NCBI GenBank assembly: GCA_951812805.1
Contig: CATOSZ010000005.1
Coordinates: 186,001-250,000, forward strand
Direction: 5' to 3'
Source: an uncultured Alphaproteobacteria bacterium
GTDB taxonomy: Bacteria; Pseudomonadota; Alphaproteobacteria; GCA-2731375
Length of the DNA stretch: 64,000 bases
Shown: in pieces, positions 8,792 through 20,041 of the stretch
Numbering within the stretch: the first letter of the stretch is position 1
How the letters are laid out: every line of letters begins with the position of its first letter
Notes under the pieces: generated by a model
The model's database searches: none
What the model saw: the letters and a program-made list of their open reading frames with translations, nothing else
What the model was told of the DNA's origin: nothing
Position numbers and translations under genes: made by a program

Positions 8792-9906
8792 CCCATCTCG
8801 ATCGGAATGCTACGGCTGGCAATGATACGCAGGCCGTAACCGTCCAATCCCTTGATGTCGTACTTGGTGTTGGTCAGCAACTCGATCTCCTTGACCCCCA
8901 GGTCGTTGAGGATCTGGGCACCGATGCCGTAGTCGCGGAGCTGTACCTGGGCATCGACCTTTTCGCCGACCTTGCGGCGGACCTTTTCCGATACCGCCGT
9001 CGCGCGCGCCTCGCGCACCAGCACGACGACGCCGCGCTCCTCTCCGCTCAGCATGCGCATGGCGGATTGCAGCAGCCCCGCCTTGCCCGCCTTGTCGCCG
9101 AGGACATCGCTCAGAATGTCGAGGGCGTGCATGCGCACGGGCACCGCCCCGGGGGCGGACACATCGCCCTTCACCAGCGCGATGTGTTCCGAATAGGACA
9201 CCTTGTTGATGTAGACGACCATCTGGAAGGGCCCGCCATGGATGCTGTCGAGTTCCGCCTCCAGCTCGCGGACCACATAGGTCTCCGTCGCCCGGCGATA
9301 CTCGATCAGGTCGGCGATGGTGCCGATCTTCAATCCGTGCAGCTGGGCGAACTTCACCAGATCCGGCATGCGCGACATGGTGCCGTCGTCGTTCATGATT
9401 TCGCAGATCACGCCGGCAGGCGGCAGGCCGGCCATGCGGGCGATGTCGACGGCGGCCTCGGTGTGGCCGGCCCGCACCAGCACGCCGCCCTCGCGCGCCA
9501 GCAGCGGAAAGACGTGGCCGGGCGTCGCGATATCGGTCGGTCCGCTATCGGGGTCGGTGGCAACGGCGATCGTCCGCGCCCGGTCGGCGGCCGAGATCCC
9601 CGTGGTCACGCCTTCGCGCGCCTCGATCGAGGTGGTGAAAGCGGTGGCGTGGCGCGCTTCGTTGCGCCGGCTCATCAGATCGAGGCCGAGGCCGCGGATC
9701 CGGTCCTCCGTCATCGACAGACAGATCAGGCCGCGCCCGTGCATGGCCATGAAGTTGATGGCATCGGCGTTGGCCAACGAGGCCGGAATCACGAGGTCGC
9801 CCTCGTTCTCCCGATTCTCGTCGTCGACCAGAATGAACATGCGGCCCTTGCGGGCGTCGTCGAGGATTTCCTCGATACTCGAAAGATTTTCGTGCTCAGC
9901 CGACAT
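8788..9906 (-). CDS. ribB: 3,4-dihydroxy-2-butanone-4-phosphate synthase with degenerate GTP cyclohydrolase II-like domain
   Basis: Residues 1-205 are the RibB domain (DDENRENEGDLVIPA, MAMHGRGLICL, HTEAAVDIARMAGL), converting ribulose-5-phosphate to the four-carbon riboflavin precursor. Residues 206-372 resemble RibA but have lost its zinc-binding cysteines: where active enzymes have a Cys-rich segment this protein reads VRMHALDILSDVLGD, with no cysteine in the whole domain. Such RibBX-type proteins are known in alphaproteobacteria, and a separate RibA is expected elsewhere. The stop codon TAG forms part of the CTAG target duplicated by the IS1182 insertion. The start overlaps ribE by 11 bp. 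Confidence 0.92.
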   Translation of the reverse strand: MSAEHENLSSIEEILDDARKGRMFILVDDENRENEGDLVIPASLANADAINFMAMHGRGLICLSMTEDRIRGLGLDLMSRRNEARHATAFTTSIEAREGVTTGISAADRARTIAVATDPDSGPTDIATPGHVFPLLAREGGVLVRAGHTEAAVDIARMAGLPPAGVICEIMNDDGTMSRMPDLVKFAQLHGLKIGTIADLIEYRRATETYVVRELEAELDSIHGGPFQMVVYINKVSYSEHIALVKGDVSAPGAVPVRMHALDILSDVLGDKAGKAGLLQSAMRMLSGEERGVVVLVREARATAVSEKVRRKVGEKVDAQVQLRDYGIGAQILNDLGVKEIELLTNTKYDIKGLDGYGLRIIASRSIPIEMG

Positions 9907-10492
9907 CGCGCGCCTCCACCAGGCGGGCTACGTAGCGCGCCAGAACATCGATCTCCAGATTGACCCGGTCGCCAGGCCCGAGCGTCGCGAAGGTCGTGAC
10001 GGTCCGGGTGTGCGGGATCACGTTCACGCCGAAGCGATTGCCCTCGACCTCGTTGACCGTCAGCGAAACCCCATCGAGGCATACCGAGCCTTTCGGCGCG
10101 ATGAAGGGCGCCAGGTCCGCCGGCACCTCGAAGACATAACGAATGGAATCGCCCTCGCTCCGACACTCGACGATCTCCGCAACGCCATCGACATGGCCGG
10201 AGACGATGTGACCGCCGAGCTCGTCACCGAGCTTCAGGGCGCGCTCCAGATTGGCCGGGCTGCCCTCGCGCCAGGCGCCGAGCTTCGTCTTCGACAGGGT
10301 TTCCTGCGAAGCGGTGACGTCGAACCAACCGCCCCCCCGCTCCACCACGGTGAGACAGGCGCCATCGCAGGAGATGGAGGCGCCGATCTCGATACCCTCG
10401 GTGTCATAGGCGGTTTCGATCCGGAAGCGGGTATCCCCGCCCGGGGTGATCTCCTTGATCCGACCGATGTCGGTGACGATGCCTGTGAACAT
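9896..10492 (-). CDS. ribE: Riboflavin synthase, alpha subunit
   Basis: Dismutates two 6,7-dimethyl-8-ribityllumazine molecules into riboflavin and the pyrimidine intermediate. The 198-aa protein shows the two tandem lumazine-binding domains: MFTGIVTDIG with ISCDGACLTV in the first half, and GHIVSGHVDG with VCLDGVSLTV in the second. It lies between ribD (9 bp gap) and ribB (overlap). Confidence 0.96.
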   Translation of the reverse strand: MFTGIVTDIGRIKEITPGGDTRFRIETAYDTEGIEIGASISCDGACLTVVERGGGWFDVTASQETLSKTKLGAWREGSPANLERALKLGDELGGHIVSGHVDGVAEIVECRSEGDSIRYVFEVPADLAPFIAPKGSVCLDGVSLTVNEVEGNRFGVNVIPHTRTVTTFATLGPGDRVNLEIDVLARYVARLVEARDVG

Positions 10493-10501
10493 GCCCTCTT
10501 A

Positions 10502-11593
10502 TTATGTCGTTGGCGCCAAGGATTCCAGTATGTCGTCGCCAAGAATTTGCAAACGCCGCCGCCGCCAGTGCCGCAGCGAACCCATTTCCTCGATTCCCAG
10601 CGCGTCGAGCGCGGCCATGCCGTCGCCGCCGATGAGGGCGGGCGCGCGAAACCAATCGATCGAATCGACCAGATCGGCGCGCATCAGCGCCGTGGCGAGG
10701 CCGCGCCCGCCTTCGACCATCACCCGAGTAATCCCTTCGCCGGCGAGCGCCGCCAGCGCCGCGTCGAGGTCGAGATGCCCGTCACGCCCCGCCGGCACGA
10801 CGAGATCAACGACGCCTGGCAAGGCCGGAACCCCCTTGCCGACGAGCCGCCAGGTCGGCGTCTCACCCGCCGTCGCAACCAGAACACTATCGGCGCCGAG
10901 CCGACCGCGGCCGTCGAGCACGACGCGAACCGGCGAGCGGCCGCCCAGGCCGGGCAGCCGGCAGGTCAGGGCCGGATCGTCGGTGAGCGCGGTACCGGAG
11001 CCGACGAGGATCGCATCGGCCTCGGCCCGCAGGCGATGTCCCCAGGCCCGGGCTTCCGGGCCGGTGATCCATTGGCTCTCACCGGTCACGGTGGCGATCT
11101 TTCCGTCGAGCGTCGTTGCGAGTTTCAGGCCGACGACCGGGCGCCCGGCCTCGCGGTGCTTGAAAAAACCGGCGTTGAGGTCCCGCGCCTCGCCCTCCAA
11201 GAGGCCCACCTCGACCGCGATCCCGGCGTCGCGCAGCCGGGTGAGGCCACGACCGGCGACACGCGCGTCGGGATCGCCGGTCGCCACCACCACCCGGGCG
11301 ACGCCGGCGGCGATCAGGGCGTCGGCACAAGGCGGCGTCCGGCCGTGATGGGAACAGGGCTCGAGCGTGAGGTAGACGGTTGCGCCCCGCGCATCCTTGC
11401 CTGCGCGCTCCAGCGCCTCACCCTCCGCATGGGGGCGACCGCCCGGTTGGGTCCAGCCGCGGGCCAGGATCCTGCCGTCGGAGACGATCAGGCAGCCGAC
11501 GGCGGGGTTGGGCCAGACGTTGCCCAGGCCGCGTCGCGCCAGCCCCAAGGCATGGCGCATCAGCGCTGGATCACGTGCCTCAGTCGCCGTCAT
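10502..11593 (-). CDS. ribD: Bifunctional diaminohydroxyphosphoribosylaminopyrimidine deaminase / 5-amino-6-(5-phosphoribosylamino)uracil reductase
   Basis: Performs the second and third steps of riboflavin synthesis. The N-terminal zinc deaminase domain (residues 1-145) has PHAEGEAL and [12 protein letters not shown], giving the His/Glu/Cys/Cys metal site. The C-terminal dihydrofolate-reductase-like domain has [12 protein letters not shown] and [10 protein letters not shown]. Length 363 aa is normal. The start overlaps nrdR by 14 bp. Confidence 0.96.
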   Translation of the reverse strand: MTATEARDPALMRHALGLARRGLGNVWPNPAVGCLIVSDGRILARGWTQPGGRPHAEGEALERAGKDARGATVYLTLEPCSHHGRTPPCADALIAAGVARVVVATGDPDARVAGRGLTRLRDAGIAVEVGLLEGEARDLNAGFFKHREAGRPVVGLKLATTLDGKIATVTGESQWITGPEARAWGHRLRAEADAILVGSGTALTDDPALTCRLPGLGGRSPVRVVLDGRGRLGADSVLVATAGETPTWRLVGKGVPALPGVVDLVVPAGRDGHLDLDAALAALAGEGITRVMVEGGRGLATALMRADLVDSIDWFRAPALIGGDGMAALDALGIEEMGSLRHWRRRRLQILGDDILESLAPTT

Positions 11594-12065
11594 CCGCCTT
11601 GACGTCGCCCCGCTCCGTGCCGCCCAGGCCTTCGAGGAAGTCCTCGAAATCCTTGGCTTCGCGGAAATTGCGATAGACCGAGGCGAAGCGGACGTAGGCG
11701 ACCTGGTCGAGGCCGGCGAGCGCGTCCATGACCATCTCGCCGATTCGTTGGGAGGCGATTTCGTTCTCCCCCGAACTTTCCAGGCGGCGCTGAATGCCGT
11801 TGACGACGCGGTCGATCCGCTCCGGCTCCACCGGCCGGCGCCGGGTCGCGATCAGGATCGAGCGCAGCAGCTTGTCGCGATCGAAAGGCACCCGCTGGCC
11901 GCCGGATTTGAGCACAGTCAACTCACGCAGCTGCACCCGCTCGAACGTGGTGAAGCGCGAGCCGCACTCGGGACAGGCCCGCCGACGCCGAATGGCCGCG
12001 TGTTCCTCGGCCGGCCTCGAATCCTTCACCTGCGTATCGTTGTGGCCGCAGAACGGACACCGCAT
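11580..12065 (-). CDS. nrdR: Transcriptional repressor NrdR
   Basis: Zinc-ribbon plus ATP-cone repressor of ribonucleotide reductase genes that binds NrdR boxes. The N-terminus [17 protein letters not shown] and the [12 protein letters not shown] segment supply the four zinc cysteines. The ATP-cone follows ([14 protein letters not shown]). The C-terminal [19 protein letters not shown] segment is typical. 161 aa is standard. It lies 27 bp after glyA and couples to ribD by overlap. Confidence 0.96.
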   Translation of the reverse strand: MRCPFCGHNDTQVKDSRPAEEHAAIRRRRACPECGSRFTTFERVQLRELTVLKSGGQRVPFDRDKLLRSILIATRRRPVEPERIDRVVNGIQRRLESSGENEIASQRIGEMVMDALAGLDQVAYVRFASVYRNFREAKDFEDFLEGLGGTERGDVKADDGD

Positions 12066-12092
12066 GGCTTTTCCCCCTCCTCGCCGCCGGCC

Positions 12093-13403
12093 TCAGCCGG
12101 CCGCGCCCCCGTAAATCGGATAGCGTGCGCAAAGCGCCTCGACTTCGCCGCGCACCGCCTCGATGCGGCTCTCTTCCCGGCCCTCGCCCAGCGCGTCCAG
12201 CACCTCGGCGATCCAATCGCCGATGGTCTCGAACTCCGCCTGGCCGAAGCCCCGCGTCGTCGCCGCGGAGGAGCCGAGCCGCACGCCCGAGGTCACCGTC
12301 GGCTTTTCCGGATCGAACGGCACACCGTTCTTGTTGCAGGTCATGCCCGCGCGCTCCAGCACGTCTTCCACGACGTTGCCCTTGAGGCCCTGGCGGCGCA
12401 GATCGACCAGCATCAGGTGGGTATCCGTTCCGCCCGAGACGATATCGTAGCCCCGATCGATCAGCCGGCCGGCAAGGCTGCGGGCATTCGCGGCGACGGC
12501 GGCGGCATAGTCGCGGAAGCCCGGCTCCAGCGCTTCGCCGAAGGCCACCGCCTTGGCGGCGATCACATGCATCAGCGGTCCGCCCTGCAGGCCTGGAAAC
12601 AGCGCCGAGTTGATCTTCTTGGCCAACGCCTCGTCGTTGCACAGCACCAGGCCGCCGCGCGGTCCGCGCAGCGTCTTGTGCGTCGTCGAGGTGACGATAT
12701 GGGCGTGCGGCAGCGGGCTTGGATGGGCACCGCCGGCGACCAGGCCGGCGAAGTGCGCCATGTCGACCATCAGATGGGCGTCGACCGAGTCCGCGATCTC
12801 GCGGCAACGCGCGAAATCGATCTCCCGGGGATAGGCGGAGCCGCCGGCGATGATCAGTTTCGGGCGATGCTCGTCGGCCAGGCGCGCCATGGCGTCGTAA
12901 TCGATACGGCCATCCTCCGGCCTGACGCCGTAGGAGACGGGATGGAACCATTTGCCGGATAGGTTGACCTTCGCGCCATGGGTCAAATGCCCACCGGCCG
13001 AAAGGTCCATGCCGAGGAAGGTATCGCCGGGCTGCAGCAAAGCGAGGAACACCGTCTGGTTGGCCTGCGCGCCGGAGTGCGGCTGTACGTTGGCGAAGCC
13101 GCAGTCGAACAAGCGACAGGCCCGCGCGATCGCCAATCGTTCGACCTCGTCCACATGTTCGCAGCCGCCATAATAGCGCCGGCCCGGATAGCCCTCGGCA
13201 TATTTGTTGGTGAGGAGCGAGCCCATCGCCTCCAACACCGCGCGAGAGACGATGTTTTCCGAGGCGATCAGCTCGATCTGCCGGTCCTGGCGGCGAAACT
13301 CGGCGCCGATCGCGGCCGCGATTTCGCCATCGACCGTCGGCAGATCGTCGGCGAAGAACGGATCGGCCGGCTCCTGCGGGGCGGCGGCGGTCGTCATCGT
13401 CAT
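12093..13403 (-). CDS. glyA: Serine hydroxymethyltransferase
   Basis: PLP enzyme interconverting serine plus tetrahydrofolate with glycine plus methylene-tetrahydrofolate. The 436-aa protein has [11 protein letters not shown] near the N-terminus, [15 protein letters not shown], and the PLP lysine in [14 protein letters not shown]. The ATG at 13403 is preceded by GAGGA and starts at the usual distance from the ELIASEN motif; the frame stays open further upstream but with non-homologous residues. It is the promoter-proximal gene of the glyA-nrdR-rib-nusB-thiL cluster. Confidence 0.96.
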   Translation of the reverse strand: MTMTTAAAPQEPADPFFADDLPTVDGEIAAAIGAEFRRQDRQIELIASENIVSRAVLEAMGSLLTNKYAEGYPGRRYYGGCEHVDEVERLAIARACRLFDCGFANVQPHSGAQANQTVFLALLQPGDTFLGMDLSAGGHLTHGAKVNLSGKWFHPVSYGVRPEDGRIDYDAMARLADEHRPKLIIAGGSAYPREIDFARCREIADSVDAHLMVDMAHFAGLVAGGAHPSPLPHAHIVTSTTHKTLRGPRGGLVLCNDEALAKKINSALFPGLQGGPLMHVIAAKAVAFGEALEPGFRDYAAAVAANARSLAGRLIDRGYDIVSGGTDTHLMLVDLRRQGLKGNVVEDVLERAGMTCNKNGVPFDPEKPTVTSGVRLGSSAATTRGFGQAEFETIGDWIAEVLDALGEGREESRIEAVRGEVEALCARYPIYGGAAG

Positions 13404-13535
13404 GCAAAATTCCTCGAAGACTGGCAAAAGCGGCCCCGGGTCCATGCCCGCGCCCCATCGCGCGCTCAATACCATATGCTGCGCGGGGCCGCCAAGCACC
13501 TACAAGGCCTCGGGCGTGAGAATTTAGCCCCCTCC

Positions 13536-14414
13536 TCAGCCGATCGCCATCGGCATCCCGGCATCGGCCGACCATTCGTCGAGGGAGCCGTCATAAACCG
13601 CGACATCGTCGCGCCCCAGCAGGGCCAGGGCGAAGGCGTCCATCGTCGCCGCAATGCCGCCGCCGCAATAGCAGATGACGTCATCGGAAGCGGGATCGAG
13701 CACACCGTCCATCCGTTCACGCAATCCCGCGTCGTCGAGGTAGGTGCCGTCAGTGGAATCGACGAGCGAAAGGGCGGAAAGAAGGACGCTGCCGGCGATG
13801 CGGCCGGGTCGGGCGTAGCCGAGATCACTCTCCCCGGTGAAGAGCTGGCGGGAGAGCGCATTCACCAGCACGGGGCCGGCACCGTCCACGGCCGCCTTGA
13901 CCCGCGCCTTGTCGGCGATGAGTTCACCCCTGAGCCGCGCCGGAAACGTGGTGGGCGTGACGACAGGGGTCGCGGCATCCACCGGATGGCCGTCGGCGCG
14001 CCATTTGGCGAAGCCGCCGTCCAACACCGCCACATTCTCATGTCCGAAGGCGCGCAGCATCCACCACAGGCGGGTCGCCCACCAGGGCACGGCGCTGGCA
14101 TAGACGAAGATGCGGGTGTCCGCGTCGATGCCGAGCGCGCCCATGGCGGCGGCGAAGGCCTCCGCCGCCGGCAACATATGACCGAACGGGCTCGAGGTGT
14201 CGTGCAGATCGCGCAACAGGTCGACGAACAGGGCGCCTGGAATGTGCCCCTCGTCATAGGCCGATCTGCCGGAACTCGGTTTCCAGACGCCGTCGTCGCT
14301 CCGGGTCATCACCACCGTGCAATCGAGCACCCGCAGCTTCGGATCCCCGAGGTGGCCGGCGAGCCAGGCCCCATCCACCAGATGTCGGCCCCGTATGCTT
14401 TGGTCATCGGTCAT
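13536..14414 (-). CDS. 3-mercaptopyruvate/thiosulfate sulfurtransferase (two rhodanese domains)
   Basis: 292-aa protein with tandem rhodanese domains. The N-terminal domain (residues 10-150) is structural ([23 protein letters not shown]). The C-terminal domain carries the active-site loop [10 protein letters not shown], whose first cysteine takes up sulfane sulfur. The loop differs from the CGSGVTA of classic SseA, so substrate preference is uncertain. GGAGGGAGAAAG precedes the chosen ATG at 14414. It is divergent from hppA. Confidence 0.85.
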   Translation of the reverse strand: MTDDQSIRGRHLVDGAWLAGHLGDPKLRVLDCTVVMTRSDDGVWKPSSGRSAYDEGHIPGALFVDLLRDLHDTSSPFGHMLPAAEAFAAAMGALGIDADTRIFVYASAVPWWATRLWWMLRAFGHENVAVLDGGFAKWRADGHPVDAATPVVTPTTFPARLRGELIADKARVKAAVDGAGPVLVNALSRQLFTGESDLGYARPGRIAGSVLLSALSLVDSTDGTYLDDAGLRERMDGVLDPASDDVICYCGGGIAATMDAFALALLGRDDVAVYDGSLDEWSADAGMPMAIG

Positions 14415-14745
14415 CGTCTTTCTCCCTCCGGGCACCATTCTGGACGCGGCGCATCGCGCCGCCAAGGCGCGTGTGATTCGTCCCCTCGCGCGCCGCGCCG
14501 CTCTGCTCCAGGCCCCTGAAAACAGACGAAAATCCGCCGTGCCGCGCCGCAATGTCACACTTCGAGAAACATCGCCCCTTCGGCGTTGCATTTGGCGGGC
14601 CCTTTTGGCATGTTCCGCGCCCGAAGCGACGATGTCCCGTCGCTATGCGTCTTTGCACGCGTGTCACACGTCACCGGAACCGCGATGCGCCCGACACCGG
14701 GCGCGTTCAGCCGATCGACAGAAATCGAGAACAAAGGATACCGCC
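14415..14745. other. Divergent intergenic region between sulfurtransferase and hppA
   Basis: 331 bp without a credible gene. It must hold the divergent promoters of the sulfurtransferase gene and hppA. A small dyad CGTGTCACACG at 14660-14670 could be an operator; I see no convincing -35/-10 pair and no riboswitch. Confidence 0.5.
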
Positions 14746-16830
<2,085 letters not shown>

Positions 16831-16859
16831 ACGCCTCGACGACAGGGACCATTCGGCCG

Positions 16860-16903
16860 CGCCGCCCGGGTTCCCTAACGGAGCCCGGGCGGCGTTGCTT
16901 TCT
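16860..16903 (+). terminator. Terminator hairpin downstream of hppA
   Basis: Perfect 11-bp stem CGCCGCCCGGG / CCCGGGCGGCG (16860-16870 and 16884-16894) with a 13-nt loop, followed by the T-rich TTGCTTTCT. It lies between the convergent hppA and amidohydrolase genes and could serve both strands. Confidence 0.7.
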
Positions 16904-16911
16904 AGGGTGGG

Positions 16912-18093
16912 TCAGTCCCGGTTGGTGCCGAGTTCGTGGCCGACCAGCTCGACCCAGAAGGCGGCACCGCGGGCGATGATCTCGTCGTTGAAGTCATAGA
17001 GCGGGGCGTGCACGAAGCCGCCCTCGCCCACCGGGCCGTTGCCGATCAGGACATAGGCGCCCGGCACCTCGTTCAGGAAATAGGAAAAGTCCTCGCTGCC
17101 GCTGATCGGGTCGACGCCGAGGTGAACCGCCTCCGAGCCGACGACTTCCGCGGCCGCGCGGGCGGCGATCCGGGTCTGCGCCTCGTGGTTGATGACCGGC
17201 GGATAGCGCCGTTCATAGTCGCACGTCGCCGTACAGCCCGCGAGCCGCGCGGCGCTTTCCGCGAGTTCCGCGATGCGGGCCTCCAACAGGTCGCGGACCT
17301 CGGGCCGGAAACTTCGCGCCGTTCCCCGCACCAGCACGTCGGACGGGATCACGTTCGGCGCGCCGAAATCGCCCGCCGCCATATGACCGACGCTGATCAC
17401 CGCGGTTTGTATGGGATCGAGGGCACGGCTTACCACCGTCTGCAGGGCAAGGATGAACTGCGCCGCCGCCACCGTCGCGTCCGTGCCCTTGTGCGGCATC
17501 GCGCCGTGGCCGCCCTTACCGTGCAAGGTGACGGTCCAACTGTCGCTCGCGGCCATCATCGGGCCCGAGCGCATGGCGAAATGCCCCGCCTCCCAGCCCG
17601 GCATGTTGTGCATGCCGTAGATCGCATCCATCGGATACCGCTCGAGGAAGCCCTCTTCGACCATGACCCGGGCGCCGCCCAGCCCCTCTTCCGCCGGCTG
17701 GAAGATCAGGTGCACGGTGCCGTCGAAATCCGGGTTTTCCTTCAGGTCGCGCGCCGCGCCCAGCAGCATCGCCGTGTGACCGTCGTGGCCGCAGGCGTGC
17801 ATCTTGCCGTCGTGGCGGCTGCGGTGGGCGAAGTCGTTCTTCTCGTGGATGTGCAGGGCGTCGAGGTCGGCGCGCAGGCCGATGCGCCGCGCGCCCTCGC
17901 CCGCCCGAATCGTCGCGACGATGCCCGTGGTGGCGAAGCCGCGTTCGAATTCGATGCCGTGCCGGGTCAAATAGTCGGCGACCAGGTCGGAGGTCCGCTC
18001 TTCCTCGAAGGCGGTTTCGGGGTGGGCGTGGATATCACGGCGGATTTGCGCGAGTTCATCCGACCGCGCCTCGATGCGCTTTAGTACCGACAT
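16912..18093 (-). CDS. M20D-family metal-dependent amidohydrolase (hippurate hydrolase / N-acyl-amino-acid deacylase type)
   Basis: 393-aa zinc peptidase-like hydrolase. Metal ligands are visible in HACGHDGHTAML, the catalytic/bridging glutamates in QPAEEG, a further histidine in YGMHNMPG and the C-terminal SGSEDFSYF. A dimerisation insert (about residues 185-300) contains KGGHGAMPH. Members release amino acids from N-acyl or N-benzoyl conjugates; the substrate here cannot be read from sequence. GGGGAGGAC precedes the ATG. Confidence 0.88.
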   Translation of the reverse strand: MSVLKRIEARSDELAQIRRDIHAHPETAFEEERTSDLVADYLTRHGIEFERGFATTGIVATIRAGEGARRIGLRADLDALHIHEKNDFAHRSRHDGKMHACGHDGHTAMLLGAARDLKENPDFDGTVHLIFQPAEEGLGGARVMVEEGFLERYPMDAIYGMHNMPGWEAGHFAMRSGPMMAASDSWTVTLHGKGGHGAMPHKGTDATVAAAQFILALQTVVSRALDPIQTAVISVGHMAAGDFGAPNVIPSDVLVRGTARSFRPEVRDLLEARIAELAESAARLAGCTATCDYERRYPPVINHEAQTRIAARAAAEVVGSEAVHLGVDPISGSEDFSYFLNEVPGAYVLIGNGPVGEGGFVHAPLYDFNDEIIARGAAFWVELVGHELGTNRD

Positions 18094-18148
18094 CCCCGTC
18101 CTCCCCGAGTTTCCGAATCCCGCGTATTCTAGCAGGATCGGCGGCGTC

Positions 18149-18490
18149 TCAGGGGGCCAGGCCCTCCATGATGGAGCGGTTGACGTCGATCAGCGGGGCG
18201 ATCTCGCCGTCGCCGCGCATCACCGTACGGCTGTGCTTGTCGACCCAGATGGCGAGCGAGATGATTCCGGCCCGGACCTCCTCGGGCAGCAGATTGTCCT
18301 CGTTGGCGCAATCCGCCTGCAAGGTCAGCCACAGGCGCCGGTTCCAATGCAGCGCCTTGGTCCGCGCCGTCACGTCGTCGCTTTCGGCGGCGTCGCGCAG
18401 CGATTTTGTGACCAGGGCGAACAATCGATACTCCGTACGCCGACCGTCCTCAGTGGCGTTCTGGACCTGCTGATAACTCTGGAGGGACAT
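18149..18490 (-). CDS. flaF: Flagellar biosynthesis regulator FlaF
   Basis: 113-aa alphaproteobacterial protein needed for flagellin production or secretion. Recognised by the N-terminal YQQVQNATEDGRRTEYRLF segment and WNRRLWLTLQADCANEDN followed by LPEEVRAGIISLAIWV. It overlaps flbT by 41 bp and lies downstream of flagellin, the usual order in this class. Confidence 0.9.
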   Translation of the reverse strand: MSLQSYQQVQNATEDGRRTEYRLFALVTKSLRDAAESDDVTARTKALHWNRRLWLTLQADCANEDNLLPEEVRAGIISLAIWVDKHSRTVMRGDGEIAPLIDVNRSIMEGLAP

Positions 18491-18875
18491 AGTTCAACCT
18501 CGCTTCCTCGAAGTCGTAAAGCCGGCGACAGGCCAGGAGCGCCTTGTAGTACTCCTTGTCGTGCACCAGCTGAATGATGTTGACGCAGGCGGCAAGTGCG
18601 TCGGAATTGCGGATCGCGTTCATGAACTCCGTGATCCGGCTGGAAAACGCGTCGAAGTGCGTCTTCCGCTGCTTTTCGTCGAGGTACATCATCATGATCT
18701 CGAAATAGACGCGACGCATGGGCGTCACGGCCTGCTCGGGCAGGAGGATATCCTTCTCGCGCAGGATCGAGGCCTTGTTCTGGACCACGACGCTGGCCCG
18801 GCGATCCCCGTTCTGGATCACCGCGCCATTGACCACCAGCTTCTCGTTCGGTGAGAGCGTCAGTTTCAGTGCCAT
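18450..18875 (-). CDS. flbT: Flagellar biosynthesis repressor FlbT
   Basis: 141-aa post-transcriptional regulator that in Caulobacter binds the flagellin mRNA leader and couples flagellin synthesis to hook completion. Typical sequence: LKLTLSPNEKLVVNGAVIQN at the start, then ILREKDILLPEQA and RRVYFEIMMMYLD. It lies between flagellin and flaF on the same strand and was probably made from the same sigma-54-dependent transcript. Confidence 0.92.
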   Translation of the reverse strand: MALKLTLSPNEKLVVNGAVIQNGDRRASVVVQNKASILREKDILLPEQAVTPMRRVYFEIMMMYLDEKQRKTHFDAFSSRITEFMNAIRNSDALAACVNIIQLVHDKEYYKALLACRRLYDFEEARLNYVPPELSAGPERH

Positions 18876-18940
18876 CGTCTGGAACCCCTTCTGGGAACCG
18901 GGAAGGACGCCGGGGCGCCCGTCCCTCTCATACGCCCGGT

Positions 18941-19756
18941 TTAGTTAAAAAGGCTTAAAATCGTCTGCGGCGAAGCGTTGGCGATCGACAGGGCCTGCAC
19001 GCCGAGCTGCTGCTTGATCTGCAGGGCCTGCAATTCCGCACTCTCTTCCGCAAGATCCGCGTCCACCAGGTTGCCGACGCCGGCCTTCAGGATGTCGATC
19101 AGCTTGACCGAGAACTCGGACTGTACCTCCAGCCGCTTGCCGACCGAGCCGAGATTGGCCAGCTTCTGGTTCATGCTCGTGATCGCCGTGTCGATTACCG
19201 ATAAGGCCGACTGCGCGCCGCCCGACGTCGTCAGGGACACGCTGGCGATGCCGAGGGAGGAATTGTCCATCGCCTGTGCGTTCACCGCGATGGTCGAGCC
19301 GTCGACCGTCGAGAGCACGGTGAGATTGGCAGCACTGGCCTCGATGATATTGGTGCCGTTGAACTCCGCCGTCTGCACGATGGTGGTGATCTGGTCGCGA
19401 AGCGCCGCGAAGTCATTGTGGATAGCACTACGCGAGGCACTGTCGAGGCCCGCCTGGTTGGCCTGCACCACCTTCGACTTCATCTCGATCAGCAGGTCGG
19501 AGATCGACTTGCCGGCCTCGATGGCGACGTTGACGATGCTTTCACCTGTTGCCAGCGCCGTTCCGACGGACTTCCAGCCGCTGACCTCGCCCCGCATGTT
19601 TTGCGCGATGGCATAGGTCGACGCGTCGTCCTTCGGACCGTTGACCTTCAGACCGGTGGTGATGTTGAGCTGGGTCTGCTCCAGCTGTTTGTTGGTCGCG
19701 TTCAGATTCTGCAACGCGATCATCGCGCCGAGATTGGTATTGACCGACAGAGGCAT
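18941..19756 (-). CDS. Flagellin
   Basis: 271-aa filament protein of the short alphaproteobacterial type: a conserved N-terminal D0/D1 region (SVNTNLGAMIALQNLN, LNITTGLKVNGPKDD), a very short central region, and a C-terminal D0/D1 (QALQIKQQLGVQALSIA, ending ILSLFN). It begins at the ATG at 19756, preceded by AAGGAG; a longer open frame upstream is not homologous. A sigma-54 promoter lies 74-88 bp upstream. Followed by flbT and flaF. Confidence 0.95.
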   Translation of the reverse strand: MPLSVNTNLGAMIALQNLNATNKQLEQTQLNITTGLKVNGPKDDASTYAIAQNMRGEVSGWKSVGTALATGESIVNVAIEAGKSISDLLIEMKSKVVQANQAGLDSASRSAIHNDFAALRDQITTIVQTAEFNGTNIIEASAANLTVLSTVDGSTIAVNAQAMDNSSLGIASVSLTTSGGAQSALSVIDTAITSMNQKLANLGSVGKRLEVQSEFSVKLIDILKAGVGNLVDADLAEESAELQALQIKQQLGVQALSIANASPQTILSLFN

Positions 19757-19829
19757 GGTTCTCTCTCCTTGTCGTTCCCGCCGGGGCGCTTCCGCACGCC
19801 GGCTGGCTTTCTTGCCCACCAGCACTGGC

Positions 19830-19844
19830 GCAAGGGCCGTGCCA
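19830..19844 (-). promoter_or_regulatory. Sigma-54 (RpoN) promoter for flagellin
   Basis: On the minus strand TGGCACGGCCCTTGC matches the sigma-54 consensus TGGCAC-N5-TTGC exactly, with GG and GC elements 10 bases apart. Transcription would start near 19818 and give a leader of about 60 nt before the flagellin start, the type of leader FlbT acts on. Late class flagellins in alphaproteobacteria are commonly RpoN/FlbD-dependent. Confidence 0.8.
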
Positions 19845-19953
19845 AGTTGCGGCACGGGCCGAGGAAACCCGGGTCAACCCATTGATTTTGCTTTGGCAAT
19901 TAGTTTCTCACCGCTGCTCGGCGAGGGCCCGGGGTGCTTCGTCCCAGCCCTCG

Positions 19954-19968
19954 TGGTGCCAGTTTTGC
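19954..19968 (+). promoter_or_regulatory. Second, divergent sigma-54-like promoter for the TPR gene
   Basis: TGGTGCCAGTTTTGC has the invariant GG and GC at the correct 10-base spacing, plus the TTGC end; only two positions of the TGGCAC half differ. It faces the TPR gene starting at 20042 and lies back to back with the flagellin promoter, suggesting co-regulation with flagella. Confidence 0.6.
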
Positions 19969-20041
19969 CGGGTGGGCCGGCAAAAGGCGCCGCACGTGCT
20001 TAATGAAATCTCAACATCGCGGAGGCTATCCAGGACGGGCC

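Noticed and set aside
11923-13575. 550-aa minus frame across glyA and nrdR
   Set aside because: Alternate frame of glyA/nrdR rich in Arg and Gly; the real frames carry the SHMT and NrdR motifs.
14660-14670. CGTGTCACACG dyad upstream of hppA as a defined operator
   Set aside because: Only an 11-bp dyad with no adjacent regulator and no promoter elements placed with confidence; mentioned only as intergenic content.
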